A DNA stretch of 5,958 nucleotides from CAMCSH01 sp043748535 (GTDB lineage: Bacteria; Verrucomicrobiota; Lentisphaeria; Lentisphaerales; Lentisphaeraceae). Positions 1-5,534 of the stretch are shown here, piece after piece. Location: positions 1-5,958 of the forward strand of contig JAYTMY010000042.1 in NCBI GenBank assembly GCA_043748535.1, written 5' to 3'. The stretch's first letter is position 1; each line of letters starts with the position of its first letter. The position numbers and the translations under genes were made by a program. The notes under the pieces are model-generated. The model had not been told where the DNA came from, did not search any database, and saw only the letters and a list, made by a program, of their open reading frames with translations.

Positions 1-94
1 TCAAGTTTCAAGTTTCAAGTTTCAAGTTTCAAGTTTCAAGTTTCAAGTTTCAAGTTTCAAGTTTCAAGTTTCAAGTTTCAAGTTTCAAGTTTCA
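1..94. repeat. Heptanucleotide tandem array (TCAAGTT)n
   Basis: Thirteen perfect copies of the 7-bp unit TCAAGTT (AACTTGA on the coding strand of the neighbouring genes) run from base 1 to 91, followed by a partial TCA. No base deviates from the unit. The array touches the left edge, so its true length is unknown. It is AT-rich (2 of 7 bases are G or C) against GC-rich surroundings, and ends two bases before the stop codon of the phosphatase gene, so it lies in that gene's 3' untranslated region if transcribed. Because 7 is not a multiple of 3 and the minus-strand unit contains TGA, the array puts stop codons in all three minus-strand frames. The plus strand has none in any frame. The unit is not self-complementary, so it should not form a hairpin. 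There are no spacers, so it is not CRISPR. Confidence 0.97.
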
Positions 95-96
95 GC

Positions 97-666
97 TCAT
101 TTTTTGAGTTCGGTGCGGAGGGCGTTGATATCAGCGCCTTGGATCAGCTTGATGATTTCGTCGTAGCATTCGTGGAAGCCGTAGCCGCCGTCGCGCATTT
201 CGGCGAGGGCCTGTTCCTTGCTCCAGCCTTGGTGGACCATGCGGTAGAAGGCGCAGACGCAGCCGGTGCGGTCGGAGCCGTGCCAGCAGTGGACGAGGAC
301 GGGGCCTTTGGCGGCGGCGATGAATTTGAGGGCGTCTTTGACTTCCTTGATATCGATCGATCCGGCGCTCATCTTGACGCGGTAGAGCTTGAGTCCGGTG
401 TGTTCGGCTTCGTCATCGTCGTCGTGGAAGTCGCGGAGGTTGAGGATGTCAGTGAACCCGGCTTTGTCGAGGGCCTTCATTTCGCCTTTGTCGGGTTGCG
501 ACGAGCGGTAGAGGCGGTCATCGACTTTGTGGAAATTCTTGAGTTTCGGTTCGAGGACGGGCTGGGCCCATTCGACCGGGCGGCTGCGGATGCTGGGTGT
601 TGCGGCTTCCGCAACGGGGCTGGCGGGGGCGGCGAGGAGCAAGGCGGCGAGGGTGGCGAGGATCAT
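97..666 (-). CDS. Exported dual-specificity/tyrosine-type protein phosphatase (Cys-based)
   Basis: This 189-residue protein carries the Cys-based phosphatase P-loop HCWHGSDRTG at residues 126-135, with nucleophile Cys127 and phosphate-binding Arg133 (HCx5R signature). The segment LYRSSQP (52-58), followed by a DILNLRD strand (73-79), and the YRMVHQGWSKEQALAEM helix region after the P-loop are typical of bacterial dual-specificity phosphatase-like proteins. Family members hydrolyse phosphomonoesters through a phosphocysteine intermediate; the substrate cannot be told from sequence. Residues 1-21 form a hydrophobic alanine/leucine-rich leader ending in AEA, a plausible signal peptidase I site, so the enzyme probably acts in the periplasm or outside. 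The leader lacks an early Lys/Arg, which slightly weakens this. An acidic run HDDDDE lies at 81-86. The ATG overlaps the upstream stop codon (ATGA), and GGAG lies 8 bases before it, which supports this start. Phosphatase fold is secure; target and export are inferred. Confidence 0.88.
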   Translation of the reverse strand: MILATLAALLLAAPASPVAEAATPSIRSRPVEWAQPVLEPKLKNFHKVDDRLYRSSQPDKGEMKALDKAGFTDILNLRDFHDDDDEAEHTGLKLYRVKMSAGSIDIKEVKDALKFIAAAKGPVLVHCWHGSDRTGCVCAFYRMVHQGWSKEQALAEMRDGGYGFHECYDEIIKLIQGADINALRTELKK

Positions 667-2573
667 GGCTGGGGCTCCGGTTTGGCTGAATCGAGTCGTC
701 GGAGGGCGAGTTCGGCAATGTAGCTGGAGTCGTCATCGCCGTCGGCGTTGCGCTGCGAGAGTTCGAGCCAGGGAATACCGGCGGCGGTGCGGCCGGCGGC
801 GACTTCTTCGAGGCCGGTCTTGAGCCAGCACCAGGAGAGATAGCGATCGCGACTGGCGTTGTCGAGAGGGATTTGAGAGAGGTCTTGGCGGAGCATCTCT
901 TGGATCTCGGCCGGGCTTTTGGGATGAAGGGATTTTTGCGATGAATAAACGGCCAAGAGGGTGGCGACTGGAATTTGGAGAGGGAGATCTTTCATGGCTG
1001 TGGTCAGTTCTTCGACGCTCGGCGGCTTGGCAGCGGTACAGGCGATGATCAGTGGTGAAGAGGCGGGGAAGGGCTCGCCGACGAGAAGGGCGAGGTGACT
1101 GGGATCACTCAAGGCAGAATCGTTGTGGGTGGCAAATTTCTTCAGGAGCAATTGCGCTGCTTCCGGGTTGCGGCCGATGCAGATGCTGCCGGCGAGGATT
1201 TCGCCCTCGATGGTGGAGCGGCATTTCTGGGCGGCGAGGAGGAGCAGTCGATGGTTGTCGGCAGAGCGGGGCGGGAATTGATCGGCGGCGAGGCAGAGGG
1301 CGAGGGCGCAATCGGGGGCGCTGGTGGCGAGAGCTAGCGCCGCCACGCGAATCGCCTCTGGATCGACTTTGAGTTGCGCCAGTCGCAAAGCGTCGCGGGC
1401 GGTCAAGGCGGCAGGGGGGCAGCTGAGGCGGAGTCGATCGATTTCTCCTGCGGGGAGGGGCAGGAGATGGGGTTCGGCTTCGAAATCAAGGGCGGCCAGC
1501 TTCATGATGCTGAAATCATAGGCGTCACAGATCGGAATGTCGGAAGGAGCGAACCAGGGGTCGAGGCAAGAGAAATGGGTTTCGCCATCGCGGAGATGGA
1601 GTTTCTGCCAGTCTTCGGGCTGACCCTGGCCGTGCAGGCGGCGGATTTGGAGACGGCAAAGAGAGGCGAAGCTGCCGCAGTTTTCCGGCAGGAGGCGAAG
1701 CAACTCTTTTTGGCTTGGGGCGGCGACGCGGCGGGCAGAGGTCTCATCCGGGAAGGCCAATGAGGCGGCTGGCCAGGTCAGTTCGCGGCAGAAGATGTCC
1801 TGCAAAGCATCGGGAAGCTGGCCGAGCCAGGCGTCCGGGCGTTTTGCCAAGGCGGCTAGAAAGGCGTCTGCATTTGAGCGGAGGCTGAGAAGATGGAGTG
1901 CTTGCGAACTCGCTTGCGCCTGCTGCCGCACTTTCTCCATTAAAGCGGCATCTTTGAGGCGGCTTTCGAGGAGTGTCGGATCGCGGATGAGCAGTTCGGT
2001 GATGAGAGGGAGATCGCCGCGGCGGACGGCGGCTTCGAGGCTGAAGAGCTGACCATACTCGCGACTGATGGACGCCAGGATTTTGATTTCCTGGTCATCC
2101 AGCTGGGCCAGGAGCTCGGGGGCGGAGCAGAGACGAAGAGCGACTTGTCCCAAATAAATGAGGTGGCTCCATTCGGCTTTTTCCTCGCTTTCCGCCGGGG
2201 CTTGGATCTGCTCGCCGCAGAGCGCGAGGAGACGGCCAAAGAGGAGGGGGGTCTTGTCGGCGAGCAATTGCCAAGAGGCATCCCAGTTGTTGTCGCCGCT
2301 GCTTAAGGCCTCGCGGTAGCTCTTGCCGGAGAATGCCGGTGTCAATTGCCACTGCAGATCGGCCCAGAGCTCTTTTGCAGCTTCCGCAATCTGGGGGTTT
2401 TCCGAGCTCAGGGCGGCTTTCACCGCATTACGAGCCGCGTTGCCGAGCTGCTGCAATTGCTTGCGGGCGTCGCGACGCTCTTTCGGAGCACCGTCACCGA
2501 GGGTCTGGAGGAGTTTCTCAGGGGTGGCTTCGGCCTCGTTGAAGAGGAGGAAGAGAGCAAGCGGCAGGTCCAT
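663..2573 (-). CDS. Large helical-repeat (HEAT-like) protein of unknown function
   Basis: This 636-residue protein is not one I recognise by name. Residues 18-75 read as two or three amphipathic helices with the spacing of HEAT-like repeats (leucine/alanine helices around LQQLGNAARNAVKAAL and the following NPQIAEAAKELWADLQW). The rest is leucine- and alanine-rich and looks almost wholly alpha-helical, suggesting an alpha-solenoid scaffold. A TPR-like helical pair lies near 579-608, followed by an acidic NADGDDD patch and a Pro-rich end. No catalytic motif, nucleotide-binding loop or clear transmembrane helix is visible. Residues 3-11 are hydrophobic and end near EAEA, so a short, atypical signal peptide is possible, but no basic residue precedes it. 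GAGGTG sits 5 bases before the ATG. The gene starts 9 bases after the thioesterase stop and its own stop overlaps the phosphatase start, so it may act with one of them. Confidence 0.82.
   Translation of the reverse strand: MDLPLALFLLFNEAEATPEKLLQTLGDGAPKERRDARKQLQQLGNAARNAVKAALSSENPQIAEAAKELWADLQWQLTPAFSGKSYREALSSGDNNWDASWQLLADKTPLLFGRLLALCGEQIQAPAESEEKAEWSHLIYLGQVALRLCSAPELLAQLDDQEIKILASISREYGQLFSLEAAVRRGDLPLITELLIRDPTLLESRLKDAALMEKVRQQAQASSQALHLLSLRSNADAFLAALAKRPDAWLGQLPDALQDIFCRELTWPAASLAFPDETSARRVAAPSQKELLRLLPENCGSFASLCRLQIRRLHGQGQPEDWQKLHLRDGETHFSCLDPWFAPSDIPICDAYDFSIMKLAALDFEAEPHLLPLPAGEIDRLRLSCPPAALTARDALRLAQLKVDPEAIRVAALALATSAPDCALALCLAADQFPPRSADNHRLLLLAAQKCRSTIEGEILAGSICIGRNPEAAQLLLKKFATHNDSALSDPSHLALLVGEPFPASSPLIIACTAAKPPSVEELTTAMKDLPLQIPVATLLAVYSSQKSLHPKSPAEIQEMLRQDLSQIPLDNASRDRYLSWCWLKTGLEEVAAGRTAAGIPWLELSQRNADGDDDSSYIAELALRRLDSAKPEPQP
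675..678 (-). promoter_or_regulatory. Ribosome binding site of the phosphatase gene
   Basis: GGAG is placed 8 bases upstream of the phosphatase ATG, inside the last codons of the helical-repeat gene. Together with the ATGA stop/start overlap at 663-666, it indicates that the phosphatase can be translated by reinitiation or by its own site on the shared message. Confidence 0.6.
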
Positions 2574-2578
2574 GGTGG

Positions 2579-2584
2579 CACCTC
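2579..2584 (-). promoter_or_regulatory. Ribosome binding site overlapping the thioesterase stop codon
   Basis: GAGGTG lies 5 bases upstream of the ATG of the helical-repeat gene. Its first two bases are the last two of the TGA stop of the preceding thioesterase gene (2583-2585). A ribosome terminating on the thioesterase therefore stands on the binding site of the next gene, a layout expected for translational coupling. It also decides the start of the 636-residue protein. Confidence 0.7.
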
Positions 2585-3014
2585 ACTTTGCTGTTCGGGA
2601 AGAGGAGGGGGCGTAGGGGTTCCACGGGAAGGCCTTGCCTTCGGCGTCGAGGGCGACGAAGACCATGGTGCATGAGCTGATCAAGATGAACTTCGAATTC
2701 TGGTCGGCGGGACGGCGGGCGTAGACATGGCATTCGATACTGAGCGAGGTGCGGCCGAGATGGGCGGGGCGGCCCCAGATCTCGATCTGGTCGCAGAGCC
2801 GGGCGGGGGCGAAAAATTCGACTTCGCTCATCTTGCGGGTGGCGATGTCGGGCGTGCCGGTGATGCTCACTGCCAGCATGGCGAGGGATTCGTCGATCCA
2901 GGCGAGAAGGGTGCCGCCGAAAAGGCGCTGGCCGATCGACAGGTCGCCTTGCATGACGACGCGACGGGAAATCAGGACGTAGTCGGGAGCGAGGTCTTCG
3001 GGTTTGGCGAACAT
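2583..3014 (-). CDS. Acyl-CoA thioesterase, hotdog fold (YciA/BACH-like)
   Basis: The 143-residue length and motif order match single-domain hotdog acyl-CoA thioesterases of the YciA/cytosolic acyl-CoA hydrolase group, which cleave fatty acyl-CoA to free acid and CoA in the cytoplasm. The segment GDLSIGQRLFGGTLLAWIDE (23-42) corresponds to the family's region before and into the central hotdog helix, with the FGG turn (32-34) and Asp41 at the position of the catalytic acidic residue. The strand EVEFFAPARLCDQIEIWG (64-81) and the conserved end TMVFVALDAEGKAFPW also fit. The Asn/His often seen before the FGG turn is not obvious here. AAGGA lies 8 bases before the ATG, supporting this start. It is the first gene of a likely three-gene coupled unit; 77 bases separate it from the Rpn gene. 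The acyl chain preference cannot be read from sequence. Confidence 0.86.
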   Translation of the reverse strand: MFAKPEDLAPDYVLISRRVVMQGDLSIGQRLFGGTLLAWIDESLAMLAVSITGTPDIATRKMSEVEFFAPARLCDQIEIWGRPAHLGRTSLSIECHVYARRPADQNSKFILISSCTMVFVALDAEGKAFPWNPYAPSSSRTAK

Positions 3015-3022
3015 GGGCGGAT

Positions 3023-3027
3023 TCCTT
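3023..3027 (-). promoter_or_regulatory. Ribosome binding site of the thioesterase gene
   Basis: AAGGA (GAAGGA with one more base) lies 8 bases upstream of the thioesterase ATG, within the 77-base gap after the Rpn gene. No convincing promoter is seen in that gap, so it remains open whether the thioesterase is expressed by read-through from the Rpn gene or from its own start. Confidence 0.6.
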
Positions 3028-3091
3028 CGGCTGATGCCGTCAATCTAGCCCGGAAGACGAATGCAGGAGTGGGGGCGAAGCGAAAAACCGC

Positions 3092-4141
3092 TCAAGCCCG
3101 TCCCGAGCGAATCCAAGCCTGGAGCTGGGCGAGGCTGACGCCGGTGTAGCGCTTGATGAAAGACTCAGTCAAGCCGTCGTCACGCATGGATTCAGCCGAG
3201 ACGAATTTTGCACGGCGAGCGTCGGCTTCGGCCTTCTGTTTGTCGGCTTCGGCCTTCTGCTTGTCGGCTTCGGCCTTCTGCTTGTCGGCTTCGGCCTTCT
3301 GCTTGTCGGCTTCGGCTTTTTGGCGTTCCCGGGTTTCCTGATGGAGTTGAGCTTCGGCTTGGCGACGGGCCACTTTTTCTTGTTTGGTCTCTTCCTTCGC
3401 CGCGACAGTGGCTTGCTCGGCTTCGCGAGTGGCTTCCTGGGCGCTCTCTAGGGCGCTGATGCGGGTGCGCTCCTTATCCTCCCAATATTCGTAGACATGG
3501 AGCTCTTCGGGGGTCCAGAGATGCTGGTTGGCGACTTCGAAGGCTTCGCCGATTTCAGGCACTTGGGTCAGCGTCTTCGGGGCTTTTTTGAGGCTGCCGG
3601 CGTGCTTGAGGAAGTAGATCCACTTGTCGACGATGTTGCTCAATTCGGCTTCTTTCTTGGTGAATTTCTTCAGCTCGATGAAGGCAAATTCGAAGGGGTC
3701 GAGCTCCTGCTTCTTGGTCTTTTCGTTGAGGATCAGGTGGCGGGAGATGCAGTCGTCACCTTCAAAACAATTGAAGTTGAGAATGCCGAGGAAGAAGACC
3801 GGCCGGAGGGTGGAGTATTTCTGCGATTTCTTGAGTTGCTGCGAGTAGGCTTTGGCGGTGTAGTAGCAGGCGCGTTTGGCGAAATCCTTGTTGTCCTCGA
3901 CCTGCATTTCGACGATGAATTCGCGGCCGGCCTTGTCCTTGGCGCGGACATCCAAAGTGCTGTCGTAGAAATTCTTGAGGTGTGGCACTTGGTTAGGCGC
4001 GATGATTTCGAGCTCGGCGATGGCGGCCTTGCCGGTGAAACCAAGGGCAGCGTTGAGGAAGGAGATCAGGATGTGGCTGCGCTGCTGCGAGCCGAAGATC
4101 TTCTTGAAGGCGATGTCGGAGGTGGGGTCGGCGAAACTCAT
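3092..4141 (-). CDS. Rpn-family PD-(D/E)XK nuclease / putative transposase with coiled-coil C-terminus
   Basis: This 349-residue protein opens with DPTSDIAFKKIFG (5-17), the hallmark start of the Rpn/PDDEXK-family transposase group. The nuclease core shows Asp64 in STLDVRAKD and, after a turn, Glu78 and Gln80 in FIVEMQV, matching the family's D...ExQ form of the PD-(D/E)XK active site. Characterised E. coli Rpn proteins are DNA endonucleases that raise RecA-independent recombination, and some act in phage defence; activity here is inferred. Residues about 222-313 are a highly charged coiled coil containing five QKAEADK repeats (274-307). The tail SMRDDGLTESFIKRYTGVSLAQLQAW resembles the C-terminal motif common in this family. 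All key residues are present, so it looks intact. There is no good ribosome binding site: only GAG 8 bases upstream, and CCTCC directly precedes the ATG. The gene occupies the place after fliI where fliJ often lies; sampled GC is lower than in fliI. Confidence 0.9.
   Translation of the reverse strand: MSFADPTSDIAFKKIFGSQQRSHILISFLNAALGFTGKAAIAELEIIAPNQVPHLKNFYDSTLDVRAKDKAGREFIVEMQVEDNKDFAKRACYYTAKAYSQQLKKSQKYSTLRPVFFLGILNFNCFEGDDCISRHLILNEKTKKQELDPFEFAFIELKKFTKKEAELSNIVDKWIYFLKHAGSLKKAPKTLTQVPEIGEAFEVANQHLWTPEELHVYEYWEDKERTRISALESAQEATREAEQATVAAKEETKQEKVARRQAEAQLHQETRERQKAEADKQKAEADKQKAEADKQKAEADKQKAEADARRAKFVSAESMRDDGLTESFIKRYTGVSLAQLQAWIRSGRA
3221..3322 (-). repeat. 21-bp in-frame tandem repeat encoding QKAEADK heptads
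   Basis: Five 21-bp units follow head to tail inside the Rpn gene. On the plus strand, units starting at 3242, 3263 and 3284 are identical, the unit at 3221 differs by one base, and the last, at 3305, is truncated and has further differences. They encode five copies of QKAEADK (the last Lys replaced by Ala), one coiled-coil heptad each. Since the unit is a multiple of three bases and matches the heptad period, copy-number changes would lengthen or shorten the coiled coil without breaking the frame. Confidence 0.95.
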
Positions 4142-4211
4142 GGAGGAAACTCGTTGCGGTTGATGGGGAAATCTAACGGCGGAAGCGCGAAATTTCCACG
4201 GCGAGCCGGAG

Positions 4212-5534
4212 TCATTCCTCGGCGACTTTCTTCAGCTCCTCCAAGGTGCGTTGGAAGGGGCATTTGTCGGCGCTGTCTTGATTGAGGAAGGACTGGATCG
4301 GTTTGTGGCGCTTCAGCGCCTTGTCGATGTCGGGATTCGAGCCGGGTACGTAGGCGCCGATGTTGATCATGTCCTCGGCTTCGCGGTACGAGGCCATCAA
4401 CTTGCGGAGATTGCGGCCGAGCTTGAGGTGCTCCGGCGTCGACACGTCTTTGGCGACCCGCGACACCGATTCGAGGACGTCGACGGCGGGATAGCGTCCG
4501 CCGGCGGCGATGCGGCGGGAGAGGACGATGTGGCCGTCGAGAATCGAGCGCACCGAGTCGGCGATCGGGTCGTTCATGTCGTCACCTTCGACCAGGACGG
4601 TGGCGAAGGCGGTGATTGATCCTTTCTGCGAGCGGCCGGCGCGTTCGAGCAGGCGGGGCAGCAAGGCGAAGACGGAAGGCGGATAGCCGCGGGTGGCCGG
4701 CGGTTCGCCGGCGGAGAGGCCGATCTCGCGCTGCGCCATGGCGTAGCGGGTGACCGAGTCGATCATGAAGAGGACGTCGGCGCCCTGGTCGCGGAAGTAT
4801 TCGGCGATGGCCATGGCGGTGTCGGCGGCGCGGACCCGGTGCAGCGGCGTGCGGTCGGAGGTGGCGACCACCAGGATGGAGCGTGCCAGGCCTTCGGGGC
4901 CGAGGGATTCCTCGACGAAGTCCATCACTTCCTTGCCGCGTTCGCCGACCAGGGCGATGACGTTGACCTGCGACAGGCAGGAGCGGGCGATCATGCCCAT
5001 CAAGGTCGATTTGCCGACGCCGGAGCCGGCGAAGATGCCGACCCGCTGGCCCTTGCCGCAGGGGATGGCGGCGTCGATGGACTTGACCCCGGTGAGCATG
5101 ATTTCATTGACTCTCGGCCGGTCGAAGGCAGCGGGCGGGGCGCCGGTGACGGGACGGAGAACGCCTTTGATCGGTCCTTTGCCGTCGATCGGACGGCCGA
5201 GGCCATCGACGACGCGACCGAGCAGGGCCGGGCCGACGGGGATGCGGAAGCCGTCGCCGAGGGGAACGACGAGATCGCCGGGGCGGACCGAGTGCAACTG
5301 ATCCATCGGCATGAGTAGGAGATTGCGGTCGCGGAAGCCGATGACTTCGCAGACCTGGCGGGTGCCGCTGCCGGAGTCGACGATTTCGACCAGGTCGCCG
5401 CAGGCGCAGAGCGGTCCGGCGGATTCGACCAGGGTGCCGACGCTGCGGGCGACCCGGCCGAGGGAGCGGACCGAGCGGACGCCGCTGAGCTGGCGCAGGG
5501 GGGCGGTGAAGCGGGCGAGATCAGGGGTGCGCAT
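4212..5534 (-). CDS. fliI: Flagellum-specific export ATPase FliI
   Basis: FliI is the cytoplasmic hexameric ATPase of the flagellar type III export apparatus, related to the F1 beta subunit. From the chosen start (440 residues, the usual FliI length), it has an N-terminal beta-barrel domain to about residue 90, Walker A GSGVGKST with Lys175, the GERG loop with catalytic Glu198, Walker B LFMIDS with Asp259, the EPPATRGYPPSVF segment (277-289) and a C-terminal helical domain. Injectisome SctN ATPases are similar, but the overlapping FliH-like gene and overall motif wording favour FliI. The start at 5534 is preferred because GAGG lies 6 bases before it. An in-frame ATG at 5546 would add MRPA but has no clear binding site and contains the GAGG itself. 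The gene overlaps the upstream FliH-like gene by 14 bases (26 with the longer start), indicating coupled translation. All ATPase residues are intact. Confidence 0.95.
   Translation of the reverse strand: MRTPDLARFTAPLRQLSGVRSVRSLGRVARSVGTLVESAGPLCACGDLVEIVDSGSGTRQVCEVIGFRDRNLLLMPMDQLHSVRPGDLVVPLGDGFRIPVGPALLGRVVDGLGRPIDGKGPIKGVLRPVTGAPPAAFDRPRVNEIMLTGVKSIDAAIPCGKGQRVGIFAGSGVGKSTLMGMIARSCLSQVNVIALVGERGKEVMDFVEESLGPEGLARSILVVATSDRTPLHRVRAADTAMAIAEYFRDQGADVLFMIDSVTRYAMAQREIGLSAGEPPATRGYPPSVFALLPRLLERAGRSQKGSITAFATVLVEGDDMNDPIADSVRSILDGHIVLSRRIAAGGRYPAVDVLESVSRVAKDVSTPEHLKLGRNLRKLMASYREAEDMINIGAYVPGSNPDIDKALKRHKPIQSFLNQDSADKCPFQRTLEELKKVAEE

Noticed and set aside
1..94. CRISPR array
   Set aside because: The 7-bp units are contiguous, with no spacers and no cas genes.
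139..723. Plus-strand open frame of 194 codons
   Set aside because: Antisense to the phosphatase gene with its intact HCx5R motif; composition is typical of a reverse-frame shadow.
3015..3043. TTGACG as a -35 box for the thioesterase gene
   Set aside because: At 17-base spacing the -10 position is CCGCCC, and it would lie next to the start codon after the ribosome binding site.
3073..3093. Short AGCG/CGCT hairpin after the Rpn stop with a T-run in the loop
   Set aside because: The stem is only four to five pairs and the T-run is in the loop rather than after the stem, so it does not form a rho-independent terminator.
4167..4197. Inverted repeat GGAAAT/ATTTCC between fliI and the Rpn gene as a terminator
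   Set aside because: Only 6 AT-rich pairs with a 19-base loop and no following T-run on the minus strand.
3497..4285. Long plus-strand open frame (262 codons) opposite the Rpn gene
   Set aside because: It lies antisense to a gene with clear family motifs, its translation is biased (Glu/Gly/Val/Leu/Phe-rich) as expected for a reverse shadow of high-GC coding sequence, and it shows no family motif.
4212..5534. Injectisome ATPase SctN or F1 ATP synthase beta subunit
   Set aside because: The neighbouring overlapping gene is FliH-like and motif wording fits FliI; no injectisome or ATP synthase genes are seen. SctN cannot be fully excluded from this window alone.
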